NCBI RefSeq assembly: GCF_037975245.1
Contig: NC_092575.1
Location: 325,001-389,000 of the forward strand
Origin: Apostichopus japonicus
Taxonomy: Eukaryota; Echinodermata; Holothuroidea; Aspidochirotida; Stichopodidae
Length of the DNA stretch: 64,000 nt
Reading direction: 5' to 3'
Position 1 is the stretch's first letter. Every line of letters begins with the position of its first letter. The notes under the pieces are model-generated. The model made no database searches. It was not told the DNA's origin and saw only the letters and a program-made list of their open reading frames with translations. Made by a program: the position numbers and the translations under genes. Shown one piece after another: positions 11,095-23,810 of the stretch.

Positions 11095-13002
11095 TTATGC
11101 TTTACTTTGCTCCTTACTACTCTTCCAAGATATGATACGGCTTGCCCCAGGCCGATCGCTGCAATACTCATTGTAAATCAGTTTGATCAAAAACATATGA
11201 AAGAGTATGATCATGCTAAAGATGGCAATCCAGAAAAAGACAGGAATGTGGAATGGTTCTCCCTTCCCAGACTCTGACTTTGGAGGTATCTCATCTAACC
11301 GCTTACTTTTGTTGATGTGGATGATTTTACGTAAACTTATGAGGTGTTCTTTGCTATGTGAAATGTATAAGAAGGGAGTTGATGGTTCAGTCCATCTTAA
11401 TTCAAAGGTCTGATGTTGAGGCTGCAGCTCCTTGGGGTCTGAAGCACAGCCTGCTTCACATGCATACAGCTTGAGTGGTTCCTTCTTTTGAGCGTGAGAA
11501 CTAACCACACGTACTTGTATAGTCTGCTTGTTCAACCTCGGATCAATTTCAATGTCTACAAAAGTTGTGTTAATTAAGAGATTGTGAAAATGATATTGCC
11601 CCTCAAAGTAAGAGGGATCTGCATGAAAAGATAGTTCCTTGTCAGCAAATTGACCTCCTAAGAAACTAAGCATGACAGCTTGATTAATACCTTGTGTTCC
11701 TGCACGGAGGAGTCCTGAACATCCATGCTTGTACAAGACATGCATCCAATGAGAGAGCAAATCATTCAGATCTGCCTCTTTTTGTAATCCTTTCCATAAA
11801 TCCACTTCATGAATCGTTGGTTGGCCGTTGAAGCAAGATGTTGGTCGTTGTAGTTCTTGCAGCATCTCCTTCTTCATCTGTTTTGTAGTAGATGGGAGCA
11901 CAAAGTATGCAGGTACTGATGACAGTAGGTAGTAGATAGTAATCATCCCAAGCTCTGTATTTAATACCATTTTATCTTCTTCATCATCATCATCTTCCTC
12001 TGAGTTGACGGCCACAGTAGGCTCCACCATCAGATGACTATTCCAAATATTCTCTGACCAAATGTTCAGATGGTCCATTTCAACTTCACTCATGTCCATC
12101 CCTAGAAAACTGAAAAGTTCTTCTTCCACGGTATCAACCAGCTCTGAGAGAATGTCAGTTTCTGAGTGGGCATCTAAGAATGGTTCAGAGTATTTAATAA
12201 TTGACTGAGTTTTAATTTGATGGATGGATTCTGGCGGTACTTCAGAAAGCTTGCTGATGGATGTTGCAGCCACCACTAATGCAATATGATGTTGATGTGC
12301 TTTGTCTTGTGGGTATGGTGCAGGGAATCGTCCCGATGATAACGAATACTGGTATTCCTTGCCATTAATTTTGAATGACTCAGTGCTTGTTCCAGAGCCC
12401 TTCCAATAGTAAGGTCCATTCCTGCTCATTTCAAGGATGATTGGCACTGGTGATTTATTTTCTAAAGTGACAATCTCATAAAACACAGATGGTCTTGTTC
12501 TGTGAATAAATGATGTTACATTTAGCCACACACATGTGTTCATCACAAAGTAACATTGTATTCGCTCCACTTTTCCCTTCCTATAATTTACCACGTACAA
12601 AGTCTTATCATTGTATTTTTGTACACTGACACGAAGCATTGGTCGGTATGGAGCCATTACCGTTTTTGTTATCTCATACTTGAGCCTGATGTTATGAGGA
12701 GATAAATGGTTAACCACAAACCCAAGTTTACCATTCCCAATAAATGGCAGGACCTTCTGGTCTGTCTCTTCCTTTCCTGGGTACAAAATGGTTGCTTCTG
12801 ATGGTATAATGGATTTTTGTATTTCCTCTACTTTAAGGGTCATGCAGTCTGTAGTCATTTTGGACGTTTTGCTTCTCTGTATTAGCCAAGGAGCTATATA
12901 GCCAAAGAATATTAGAACGGTCAGGAAGGCTATACTGATTCTCCGCCACTTGCCAGTTGGTATGGAGGCCACAGAGGCCCTAAGTCTGTTGTAAGCCCAC
13001 AT
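11095..13002 (-). CDS. KIAA2013: KIAA2013 homologue, two-transmembrane-segment protein, single exon
   Basis: A 635-residue uninterrupted frame; human KIAA2013 is about the same length (634). Recognition rests on conserved blocks recalled from the human protein: HGCSGLLRAGTQGINQAV at 426-443 followed by MLSFLGGQF, KLYACEAGC at 511-519, and FHMFLIKLIYNEYC at 601-614. Hydrophobic segments at about 22-40 and 585-607 suggest membrane anchors near both ends with a large lumenal or extracellular region between. Candidate N-glycosylation sites are NVT at 161, NTT at 478 and NKS at 564. The family has no established biochemical function. An acidic tract SEEDDDDEEDK (334-344) is encoded by near-repetitive codons. 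The first ATG is used; an in-frame TAG lies 24 bases upstream. The coding region has no intron. Confidence 0.93.
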   Translation of the reverse strand: MWAYNRLRASVASIPTGKWRRISIAFLTVLIFFGYIAPWLIQRSKTSKMTTDCMTLKVEEIQKSIIPSEATILYPGKEETDQKVLPFIGNGKLGFVVNHLSPHNIRLKYEITKTVMAPYRPMLRVSVQKYNDKTLYVVNYRKGKVERIQCYFVMNTCVWLNVTSFIHRTRPSVFYEIVTLENKSPVPIILEMSRNGPYYWKGSGTSTESFKINGKEYQYSLSSGRFPAPYPQDKAHQHHIALVVAATSISKLSEVPPESIHQIKTQSIIKYSEPFLDAHSETDILSELVDTVEEELFSFLGMDMSEVEMDHLNIWSENIWNSHLMVEPTVAVNSEEDDDDEEDKMVLNTELGMITIYYLLSSVPAYFVLPSTTKQMKKEMLQELQRPTSCFNGQPTIHEVDLWKGLQKEADLNDLLSHWMHVLYKHGCSGLLRAGTQGINQAVMLSFLGGQFADKELSFHADPSYFEGQYHFHNLLINTTFVDIEIDPRLNKQTIQVRVVSSHAQKKEPLKLYACEAGCASDPKELQPQHQTFELRWTEPSTPFLYISHSKEHLISLRKIIHINKSKRLDEIPPKSESGKGEPFHIPVFFWIAIFSMIILFHMFLIKLIYNEYCSDRPGASRIISWKSSKEQSKA

Positions 13003-14655
13003 CAGTAGAGTAAGCTGATGAGTCTACCTAATGTAGTGAAGCAGAAATATAATAACGCTGTCAAAGTCAAATACAAGTTGCACATGTTTTAGCTAAGACA
13101 TGCTTCAAGGCCTTCCTGAAATGATGTCAGAAATCTTTGCTATCACCAGTACAAATTGCAAATGGAAAGCTCAGTGTTTCTTCGATACTCTTGAAGGCAT
13201 CAACAATCACACAAAGACTGTTGAAAATAATACAAACTACTTAAATGAACTTTTTGCTTTCAAGATTGAATTATTAACAATGGAAAACAATATTCACTAA
13301 GAAGATTTTCAAATCAACCACTGTAAAAAGATTGTCCAGTAATTTGCTTTTGCTCCATAAACAAGACAACACATTTTATTTCACATTTCAGTAGGTAGCA
13401 ACTCATTAAATGCATCTAACATTATGAGATCTAATGAGTGTGAAACCAAGATAGCTGCTCCCATCCTTGGTGACCCTTTCCTCAACATCGCGTCTTAATT
13501 ATTAAACAATGCAGGTAAAGTGCTTTAGTAGACATGTAAGACAGCTGAAAATCTTAGCCGTACCCAGTGTGGATAGGCTCACTATTATAAAGAAACTACA
13601 GTAGCTATCCGACTTAAAGCCACACAATAGTTTATCAACCATTCATACATACAATACAAAAGCTTGCACAGCAATGGGATCATGATGAAATTAAGCAAGG
13701 ATGTCTAAAATCTCATCTAAATATTGGTACTGTAAGGCTGGTATTAACCTACATGTAGTTTTACCTGATACTCCTGAATTAGTAGACTGTAATCAACAGT
13801 CTACAGTGCATTTATTACAGAATAATGCATGAACTGGGGTACAACGCAAGCTAATGAAGGAATAGCGTTATACTTACATGTAAGTGCAATAACCTGCAAT
13901 AATGCAACGTAGTCCATTGATCACCCGTTCATGGTTACACCATTCAATTTGCAAAATTGTAAACCCTACAGCTACTGTAGTGTAACTTAATTTAGTAGCT
14001 AGTATAACTCTATTCTAGAGGAAACTACTGTAGACTGTTTGTGAAAACATTTAATAAATCAAATTTTAAGTGAAAATATACCCTTTCAGGCTCTAAGTGC
14101 AGACTGCGATACAGGATTTACCACTTATCTGAAGCTATATAGTGCATAGTAAACTGCTTTGCAGTTGGTTAGGGGAAAGAAAGAAAGATCTTCGAAGTCG
14201 CAAAACTGGTACTTCGTTGCAGAACAATGGGGTGAGGTATTAATTGCTGACGTTATACACAGGAAAGAATGACGTGTTTAATACAAACGAATGTGGGATC
14301 ATATTAAGTTTAATAGTATTTCATTAAAAATCTATAAGTAGAACGTGAAATGTATGCTTACCTGGAATGTTCTCTGACTTAACGTGTGAACTCAAACCAG
14401 TAACAAGAACGTTTTCACTTCTTTAGTGTTCAGTCGGAAACAAAATATGTGAATGTAACCATTGTGGGGACCTTTGAAATGCTAGATTGTAAGCTAACAT
14501 GTCGTAACAGTGTGGTACTTGTGGAGAAGTATTCTCAAGTGCTAAACCAACGGTGTTTCACTATCAATATACATATTCTATGCTGCGAAACAAATGGGGT
14601 TTACCCCAGCCTAGTATCATTGTACCAGATGTCAATTCGATAAAAGACTTCGTGG
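13003..14655. other. 5' flank of KIAA2013 homologue and intergenic sequence
   Basis: Holds the upstream region of the minus-strand gene. A non-coding 5' exon could exist here but cannot be placed with confidence. No other gene was recognised. Confidence 0.4.
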
Positions 14656-15480
14656 TTTGGAACTGATTTTAGCAAAATCTGTTTTAGCCCAGCAAGTTAT
14701 ATTTATTCAACAAAATCAAAACAGACCTGAAAATGTTGCATGGTCTACCAACGTACTTGTCCTAAAAATTGTAGCCAATATACGGTTATGGACTTACTGC
14801 TAACCTAAGTGTATTACTGCGATTCCCGCCACTCATTAATATGCATGTCTGCACCAATAATAAGAGCTGACAGTCATGGTGCGAACTATTGACCGTTTAA
14901 ATAAACTTACTGTTGCTAGCTGAATTAAGCCAAAATCTCATTTGGCCCAACCCCTGATGAATATTTATTCAGACAAATCAAATGACTGTGAAAATGATGA
15001 CGAGACTGGCCTATAACGATGCATCTATCCAAATATGAATTCAAGGCGTGGTACCAATTTTTGTAGAAATTGCACTTTTTTTACTGCATGTCCCACCCAC
15101 TCATTAATATGCATGTTCTGCACCGAAAATAAGAGACAATAATTGGATTATAGGTACTTTCATGGCGCCAACTATTGACTGAAATAAATTTATGGTTCTT
15201 GAGATTTTGTGTTTCAATATAGGGACCATAGGTGGATCCTGAGTTATCATTTTACTATGTATCAAAACAATTTGACTTACAGTTCTTGAGATTTCATGTT
15301 TTCAAGCTGATTTTAGCCAAATCAATTTAGCCCCATCCTTAATGAATAGTTATTCAGCCACTAGCAAACCAAAGTGACACTAAATATGTTGACATGATCA
15401 ATGAACTGATTTGCACAGAACCGCCCAAATATGAAATCAACACAAGGAACCTGTATGGAGAAATGTCATTTTGGAATTAT
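14656..15480. repeat. Diverged ~270-370-bp repeat, about three copies
   Basis: The same ordered motifs recur: TTTTAGC(C)AAATC, TTAGCCC / TTGGCCC, GAAT-TTATTCA, then CACTCATTAATATGCATG with TCTGCACC and AATAAGAG. The last set is clear at 14829-14876 and 15092-15133. A partial third copy starts near 15300. Divergence suggests an old interspersed or tandem element. No coding potential was seen. Confidence 0.55.
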
Positions 15481-16103
15481 CCAAAATGTTGGACAAACAC
15501 TGCTGAAATACTCAGATGAAAGAACTTCCCAACCTCACACAGCTCACATATGCTATATTTATCAATTAAGTCCATTTTCCAACCTGGAGATTTTTCTTTC
15601 CTTAGTACATAATGAGAACCACTGACAAAATCTTGGTAAATTGAAAAGTGTTTCATTAATAATTTCATATAAATTAATGTCAAGAAATAAGTTTCATGAC
15701 AGAAATAGTGAATAAAATTTCATACAATAATGGGTCAATGATAAATGTATTTAGTCCTTTTATTGCAATTCATATGAACCATTATTATCAAATGAAATTA
15801 AAAGTTATTTATAAATAGCCTCTTCATTATTGTGCTAATTTTTTCATATAATTTATACAGTTATTTGTAATGCGCACTTGTTTATGGAAGAACAATGCAT
15901 TGGTCCATATAACATCGGAAAAAAAAGAAATTAATGAAGAATTAGTCCTACGGCCTAAAGAAAAATCAGGTTTTAAGGAAATGAAATATAGTCAATTTGT
16001 AGAATTTATGTTTACACAAGGCAAACTTATTTGTACATAGAAAAACTTTTATATTTAATATGAATAATATATATATATAATAATATTTTTTTTTAAATCT
16101 TAA
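15481..16103. other. Intergenic AT-rich sequence
   Basis: Very AT-rich, with a short TA-rich tract near 16065-16095. No gene was recognised. Confidence 0.4.
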
Positions 16104-16400
16104 GTAACTTGCTAAACCATGATACTGATTGTTCTCAGGAATCAATATATTATAAATATTAAAGAACACTAGTATTGTATTCCCTACATATAGGCTAGAA
16201 CTTACAATGTTGGTCACCCATGTTCCAAAGTACTGTTCTTAACTGCAGCTCTTAACTGCCTTATGAACTTCACTTGCTAAACCATGATACTGATTGTTCT
16301 CAGGAATCAATATTACTATAAAAATGAAAGAACACTAGTATTGTATTCCCTACATATAGGCTACAACTTACATTGTTGGTCACCCATGTTCCAAATTCAA
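16104..16400. repeat. ~162-bp tandem duplication
   Basis: ACTTGCTAAACCATGATACT begins one copy near 16107 and the other near 16269. Both continue through GAACACTAGTATTGTATTCC to CACCCATGTTCCAAA. The copies differ by a few substitutions and short indels. Confidence 0.85.
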
Positions 16401-16698
16401 CAAGTTCTTAACTGCCTACTGAACTTATCTCCCCCTCATTCGAGACATTAAATGCCTCAGTGTTTCAGAACAATATGTTACTAGGTCTGCCAGCTGCCCT
16501 ATCACTAGCAGTTTCCATTATGGAAGACTGTATGAGGAACAAGGAGTTCTGTGTGTATAGCTCGTACATGAAAGGAATTACACCAATATCATACAGAGAA
16601 ACACTGTTTATGTGAGTCTGATAATCTTTACTTCATACATTAACAGGGAAGTAAAACTAGAGATAAAGAAGCAGATTCAATAATACACAGGATATAAC

Positions 16699-16886
16699 AC
16701 ACTGTTTTAACCTAACAACATCCAGACCATGAACATTGTTTGCATCTATAGAAAGATATTCTTAGATCTCCAATCTCTATTGAAACTAACACACACTGTT
16801 TTAACCTAACAACATCCAGACCATGAACATTGTTTGCATCTATAGAAAGATATTCTTAGATCTCCATGCAATCTCTATTGAAACTA
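16699..16886. repeat. ~93-bp tandem duplication
   Basis: CACACTGTTTTAACCTAACA begins two adjacent copies. Both run through ATAGAAAGATATTCTTAGAT to TCTCTATTGAAACTAA. The second has an extra TGCA. It lies just beyond the PIPOX-B stop, so it is possibly 3' UTR. Confidence 0.85.
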
Positions 16887-16966
16887 AAGAAATGTTTCAT
16901 GTAATGATTGGGCATTTATCCAAACTGATACAATCACACACTGCTTTACTTATTGATCTGGGTCAC

Positions 16967-19900
16967 TCACAAACTAGCTTTTGAAACCACACTCTTGCCA
17001 AATCTGCTAATTCTAAGGGCAGATATATCATAAGATGGTTCCTGACCAGTTGCCAACTCAGAGAGAATCTTTCCCACTACTGGAGCAAGTTTGAAGCCAT
17101 GTCCTGAAAAAAAGAAAAAACTTCTATTAAATGCTACTAATTTGATTGCCACTGTACAGTGTAAGAGAACCCACACTCTGGATATAACAAGCAATTTATT
17201 TTAAAGTTTCTGTGCTTCACCCCATTTAAATTGGTTGTTAAGGTGATGCACGCTGATGTTATTTTTCCATTACATACACATATTTTGTCACAGACTGAAA
17301 TCTAATTTTATCAACAACAAAAATTTAATAAGAAAATAATTAAATGACACATTATTACCTATCCTACTCACTAGTAATCCTAAGTACCAGCGATGGCTTC
17401 ACTTGATTGTTTTGGATGATGGCATAGTCATGCGGGTATGTAAATGAAGTCACTTACAAACAATGGACTTCTAGTGCTGTGTGCAAAATGGTAATAATGC
17501 AACTTATGCAAGTCAGTGCTAGAATAGTGACCATTAAGCAGCCAAAAGCTTTCAATGATTAGTAGTCTCTTGTTATTCTGGAAACATAACTATGAACCAT
17601 ACCCAAAGTAGCATAGTCATGGAACGTAAATATCAATTGGAATGTTTCTAAACTGGTTTAGTAAGGACATCATCTACAAGAGGGAGAGCAAGTTAGAAAG
17701 GCTAATTATCATTGGTTTAGCTACAGTAGGTCTGATGGTTTGGATATGAATCTTAACTATTAAATATGTTATATAATAAGCATACACACCAGAAAAGCCG
17801 CATCCAATGACAATGTTCGGATGTGAAGGATGGTGGTCAAGGACCAGTTCCCAATCTGGGGTCACCTATGAATAAACATTACACTCATGAATATCCAGTG
17901 GTACTTTACTAAAGATCAACTATTCTTATTCTGATAAACACATCAATTAGACAGGCACTGTTTACATTTAAATGTTACTGTTTATTACATTCACTGTCTT
18001 CTACTTAGATATATTAAAAGAAAACAACAGCTGCAACATTGGCAATGTTGCAGCTCAATTGACTTTTGCAGAGAAACTTGCAACACCTATCGTGGGTCAC
18101 ACACCATGATTGAAAATCATTCCATATTATCTGTTTTTACAAGGAACAGAGAGAACACAATTTAAAATACTGTTCCTCTTTACAACATTGTCCATTAATA
18201 AATTCAATAAGCCTTTAGGAACTCCCAAAGTATTCTGTTTGAAAGAGGAACATTTTCAAAATTGTTTGGATTAGCTTTGACCTCAAATGATCTTTGGCCT
18301 CATTTCATACTTTATTCCACACATGACATGATCAAAATTGCCCAATTTTCAGCAAGAAAAATAAAGGTGAACTGTTATGACTAGACAAATGCATCCAATG
18401 CTTCGGAATAAACTCCAGATGTATATCAATTGAGTGACAGATCTAGAGAAACATTCCATTTAGCACTTGTTCAAAGCAGGCAAATGCAGTTGAAGCCCAT
18501 TTTTATGAGCATATTTTGACAATAAATATCCATATGGACACATTAAATAAACTCCTCTTGAATGACAACAAGTTAAAAGAGAGATAGTCCTAGTTTAGCT
18601 CAATGATGATAGAAGAAGGAGTTACCATACACTAAGGGATTACATGGGAGGGTTCTTACCTGCCCAAGCAACTAAACCAGACAACCAGGTCTGTTAAAGA
18701 TTGAGCACAGTGAAGTTCTGTCCGAGAGAAATAGCTGAGTAGTATAATCAACTTCATGTTGTCAATGGCTCAAGATGACATAAGACCAACCTTCTTGCAC
18801 TATAAAATGTCCCATATCTTCACAAAACCGTTCGTTTAAACCAGTGTGAACAAGTTTGAATTCTTCCTTTTGCCCATAACAACAGCATATGACATTTAAC
18901 CTCTTCATTACTGTGCACTATCTTGCAAACCAAGCCAACTGATATATAGAACCAACTTCAGTCAAAATTAGATTAATGCCTAACAAAGATGGTCAGTTTG
19001 AAAAATATTTCAGGTTTTGGCCAATTATGACCAAGAAGGATATTTGAACCCTTTATCCTTATACAACATTTGTACCTCTCACCTACCAACTACTGCCATC
19101 AACTTCCATCTTGATCAAAGGAAATCCCAAGGAGAAGGAGAAACATTTACAAGGATTCCATGGTTTGACCTACCTTGACCCCAAACACCTTAAACCTATG
19201 TATGTGTGAACATTTAAGAAGTCCCTGACAAAGCTTAGCAACAACTTGCATGAGTATCATAAGGATTGAGATTGCTCATTGTAAGAACACATGATATAAG
19301 TAACATTGTTCACTATAAACACTCACAGTATACATGCAGGATTCTGTTATGACTGGCTTATTGCCATCAATTCCTGGAAGGTAGTTGTTGATAAACCTTT
19401 GAATTAATTTAACTTCTCTATCATCAGTTGTAGCATGTTCATCTCTCCTATCTGGATCACAATCAATTCCACTGTGGTAGGCAATCTGATGGATATGTGA
19501 TGACAGAAATCTGTTATAGTTAGGATACAGCAGACTGGACAAATGGCAATATGTGGTAACACCTTATCATCAAAGTTAGGCTTAGTTATAAAAATATATA
19601 CTATACAAAGTGAATTTCCATTTACAAAAGAAAACATATATATCCTTCACAAACAAGACCATTTCTAATTTGTTACTTCTGTTAAACATATTCATACTAT
19701 GCCAATGATGACTACAGTATGCTAATACCACATACCTTGACAAGACCAGGATATTCATGCATATATAGGCAATAGTTACACATTTCTTATTTGTTACTTC
19801 TGTTCAACATATTCAGGAGCTATACTATGCTAATGATGACTACAGTATGCTAATACCACATACCTTGACAAGACCAGGATATTGATGCATATGCAACAGT

Positions 19901-22900
19901 TACACATTTCTTATTTGTTACCTTTGTTACACATATTCAGGAGCTATACTATAATGATGGCTGTATAATAATACCGCATACCTTGACGAGACCAGGATAT
20001 TCATGCATAGGCAATAGATACACATGCTTCTCTCCAGTTGAGTCATCAATTACACAAGGCATCTTGTCAAAATCACCAAACTTCTCCCTCCAGTAGCAAA
20101 CATTTATCCTCCATACCTGCTCAAAAATATCACAAGGCAAAGAACATAGAAGCAAAACTTTATGCGATTAGTTTAATACTTAGATACTTCTTGTAATGTT
20201 TCTTCTTATTAACACTTATACACACACACTCACCAATGTGATTAACACTGAAACCAAACAGCAAAATAAAGTTAATGTAATTGTAATATCACTAGATCCT
20301 AGCAGATAATACAGACTTGAAAAGTATACTCCATGATTCCATGTCACATGACTCCAGGATGATGAATGACTGTTACAATTACTCTATCATTTATATTATT
20401 CCCATTAATAACATACTTTACATGTGGTAATTGCAGCACATACTGTATATTGTACCACTCACCTAGCTATGTCTCATGCCCAAACCAAATTCCCCAAACA
20501 TGTGAACATGGATGTGAAAGAGTGATATATAATGACCATTCTTAAAGGTGACCATTCAATATTCTACGAATCATCCAGTAGACATATGTGTGTATATGTG
20601 AATATTGATCATTCTTATAGGTGACCATTCAATATTCTACCAATCATCCACTAGACATATGTGTGTATGTGAATATTGATCATTCTTATAGGTGACCATT
20701 CAATATTCTACCAATCATCCACTAGATATACATGTGTGTTTATGTGAATATTAGTCATTCTTATAGGTGACCATTCAATATTCTACCAATCATCCATAAG
20801 GTATATGTGTGTTTCTGTGAATATTAGCCATTCTTATAGGTGACCATTCAATATTCTACCAATCATCCATAAGACATCTATGTGTATGTATGTGAATAGT
20901 TTGTTCAGATTTGATCCATTCTCCTAGGAGAGTATTACTGCTCCCATTCAGACTGGTCAGTTAGGACAATCTCTCTCTAATGCTCACCTGTAATGGTATA
21001 TTCAGTCCGAGTGGTTTAAGGAGTTTAGAGGCCCAGGCTCCAGGTGTTATGACAACACTGTTTGCTCTGTGCACAGCTTTGTTTGTGTAAACAACCACAT
21101 ATCTTCCAGGGATAATATTTAGCACCTTCTCTTCATCTTTTAGAATCCCACCTTGCTTCTCAAACTGAACCTGATTGTAAAATGAACAGGACGTAAGAAG
21201 TCCACATCGAAACGGACTTGTCGGTGATAAGGTCTCTTATCATCCTGATATAACCTCTGCATCATACACTATGGCAGCAAATTGCACTGCCATTGGTTGC
21301 CACTGTCTTGTGAATATGTCATGAAGAGTATTATAATGTTGATGAATCAGGGCATGCCTTCTGGGCTGGCACCTTTGAAGACCATCACCATAAGTTCATA
21401 TTTTAACTGGCAAAAAGTGCCAAATACAGTTACATGGACATGACACACCCATTGAACAATGTTCCCTTTACAATAATGTTATTTACTTTCTCTTTAGGAC
21501 AGGTTTTATCTCATTGAGTTCAGCCACATTTAACAAACTTGAACCTCACCCAGATTTTTGTACTACACTGTTGCACAGTTTGTCACTACCTTCACTTTTA
21601 TATGAATTCATTCTTATGTGGAACCACATGCAACATAGAAAAATTGTAATTAACACCAAAGTAAGCATTTTTTGAAACGGTTATGATCTTTAATTTAAGT
21701 ACATACCTGAAACCCACGAAGTGCCTTGTCAGCCCTCAATGTCCCTGCTGAGTGATCTAAAACAGCTCTGAAATCTTTAGATAATTTCATTCCTGGGTAG
21801 TTTTGTCTAAGTTCTTCATGAGTCAGCTCTTTAAATGGTTTACCACATTTTAGTAACTCCCTCTTCCGGTTATCAAGAAGATCATAGGGTGGTTTCTGGA
21901 TAACAAGTAACTTAGTATTCCTGCAGAAAAACAAAATATTTAATATCCTGAAATACTTTATAATTAATTCCTGGTAGTTTTGGGGGGTTAAGGTTGGAGT
22001 AGCTATCTAAACAATTTCACATAAGGTCATAGAAACTAAAACTTTTTGACTTGCATAGACCTATTACACTGTATTCATAAGAAAATACAGTTTTACAACA
22101 ACTTAAGGAAAAGTGTCGATCTGACATTTGACCTTTTAACTGGTGAGCTGAACAAAAGTGAAGTCACTATACAGGTGAAGGATTTGTGTTTAATTAAAAT
22201 GTTCTAATGGTCCTTATGGAGCATAGCATTAGTTCATGAAAGGCAATTCACATCCTCAACTACAGATAGCACAATCTTTTACTGTTCAACTAGAAACTTG
22301 ACAGCATAGAGGACTAAACCTACTTGAACAAGGTGGTCTCTGTTTCCTTTTCTAATTGTGACCAAAGAGGAAATGCCTCCTCCATCATTTTCATGTAATG
22401 CTCTTGGCTGTAGGAGAACCTAGTGATGCGAGATTGACCATGAGAACTGCCTCTGGAATGTGGTAGACCAAACTAAAACAGAGCACAAAAAAACACAAAT
22501 AAGGAACCTGCAAAAGATTATTTAAATAATAATTATGGGTGTCTTAAGCACAATTCATATTGAAGCTCATTCTGTTCGTTTACTTACTATACTGTTAGAC
22601 TATTATTTCACTGAGTATTGATATCAAAATTAATCAAGGAAAAACTTTGTGACTACTTTGATCATTCAAATGACAGGCTAACAGCTCTATTAGACTCCAA
22701 ATGATACAATACTAGAAGCAAACTGCTCAGTCGGTAAATATTTCTCATGTGCATTCCAAGGTTCAACATCACTGAATTTAATCTTTGTTTCCATCTACTG
22801 TATTTTATACTCAATACATCATTTTGCAGATAACAGGTTTTAATTTTCTGCAGCATCATGCACCCAGATGATATGAAAATTTTCCAGTAGCCATTATGTC

Positions 22901-23810
22901 AAACTTTACAACGTCATGACAAAACACAGAACTTCAAGTTGATAATAGATGCACTTATAACGAATGCATTAGTCTCCAGTACAGAATTGCTATGCAAAAC
23001 TTTCTACAGTATATGTCCCATTCCAATATCAATCTGCATAACTACCTATATATGGAGAAGTTATCATATTTTTAATTAAGTAACTTTGATTTCCCAAAGT
23101 TAATTAACAGCCATTATAATTAGCATTAGATATGCTATTCTTAATTATAAGTCTGACATTTAAAAGGGAAATATCACATCCAAACTAATTAAACCATAAT
23201 GCAGAGAAATAAAACCATAATGCTGAAAATTCATTAGTCCCAGCCTTCAAATTCATAGCTACATATTGTAATTTGTTACTAAGGTATAAAATATGTGATT
23301 CATTTTAATTCAAACTAACTTTTATAAAGACAATATTTGCTTTAATATGCCACATCAAACCACCATAGCAGCTTATACGGCCTGGAATAGTTAGCACTTA
23401 CATTGTTTAATTCTGATGAAGTAACTCACCTGTAATTTGTTATTTTCAAACTTACTTTCAGAAATGATCTAATTAAGAAAAGAAACTAAAACTGGCCAAA
23501 TACTCAGGCTATCCACTGTACCAAAGGAATTTCTTTCAGGTAAAATTATGCAAAGATGTGGACATTGTATGACTGAAATTATTACAACGCACCCAGGCAA
23601 AAAAATTTAATATGTTGGTCCTGTACAGTGTATGTCATCACAGAATAATTTTGTGGTTTTACTATAAGTAAGCCGATACAAGGCATACTTTACCTGTTCC
23701 AATAAAAGTGTTTTCTTCTTCTTCTTAGAGAGGTGATATGCTGTGGCAGAGCCTTCTATTCCAGCACCAATAACTATGCAATCATACTGGATTCCAACCA
23801 TGCTCGTCAT
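16967..23810 (-). CDS. PIPOX: Peroxisomal sarcosine/pipecolate oxidase paralog B, complete, 8 exons
   Basis: Exons, 5' to 3' on the minus strand: 23694-23810, 22324-22472, 21707-21920, 20988-21170, 19982-20116, 19327-19485, 17790-17865, 16967-17103. All introns are GT-AG and phases agree, giving 389 aa (human about 390). Seen: dinucleotide-binding GAGIEG at residues 15-20; FAD-contacting [11 protein letters not shown] at 44-54; [10 protein letters not shown] in exon 5; ESCMYT with Cys316, the position of the covalent flavin attachment known for this family; [17 protein letters not shown] near the end. Family role: oxidises sarcosine or L-pipecolate and makes hydrogen peroxide in peroxisomes. 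The C-terminus is KASL, not a canonical SKL-type signal, unlike paralog A (SSKL). The end of exon 5 and its donor site are triplicated into the intron (19660-20024). Confidence 0.95.
17866..19326 (-). other. PIPOX-B intron between exons 6 and 7
   Basis: About 1.46 kb of AT-rich intron. No additional exon, repeat array or RNA gene was recognised. Confidence 0.6.
19660..20024 (-). repeat. ~120-bp triplication spanning PIPOX-B exon 5 end and its splice donor
   Basis: Exon 5 ends at 19982 with CTCGTCAAG followed by donor GTATGC. Two further copies of this junction follow in the intron, with exon/intron edges at 19863/19864 and 19735/19736. Each keeps CTTGTCAAG followed by GTATGTGG. About 43 exon bases are included, so the copies still read MHEYPGLVK or MHQYPGLVK. 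Spacing between junctions is 118 and 128 bp. Confidence 0.88.
20533..20898. repeat. ~68-bp tandem array in PIPOX-B intron
   Basis: Five copies of CATTCTTATAGGTGACCATT plus CAATATTCTACCAATCATCC with a variable ATGTGTGTATGTGAATA part. The array ends about 90 bp from the exon 4 donor at 20987. Confidence 0.88.
22473..23693 (-). other. PIPOX-B first intron
   Basis: AT-rich intron of about 1.2 kb between exon 1 and exon 2. Nothing further was recognised. Confidence 0.6.

Noticed and set aside
10821-11135. 104-codon plus-strand frame overlapping the end of KIAA2013
   Set aside because: No recognisable domain and AT-rich composition; the minus-strand gene explains the overlap.
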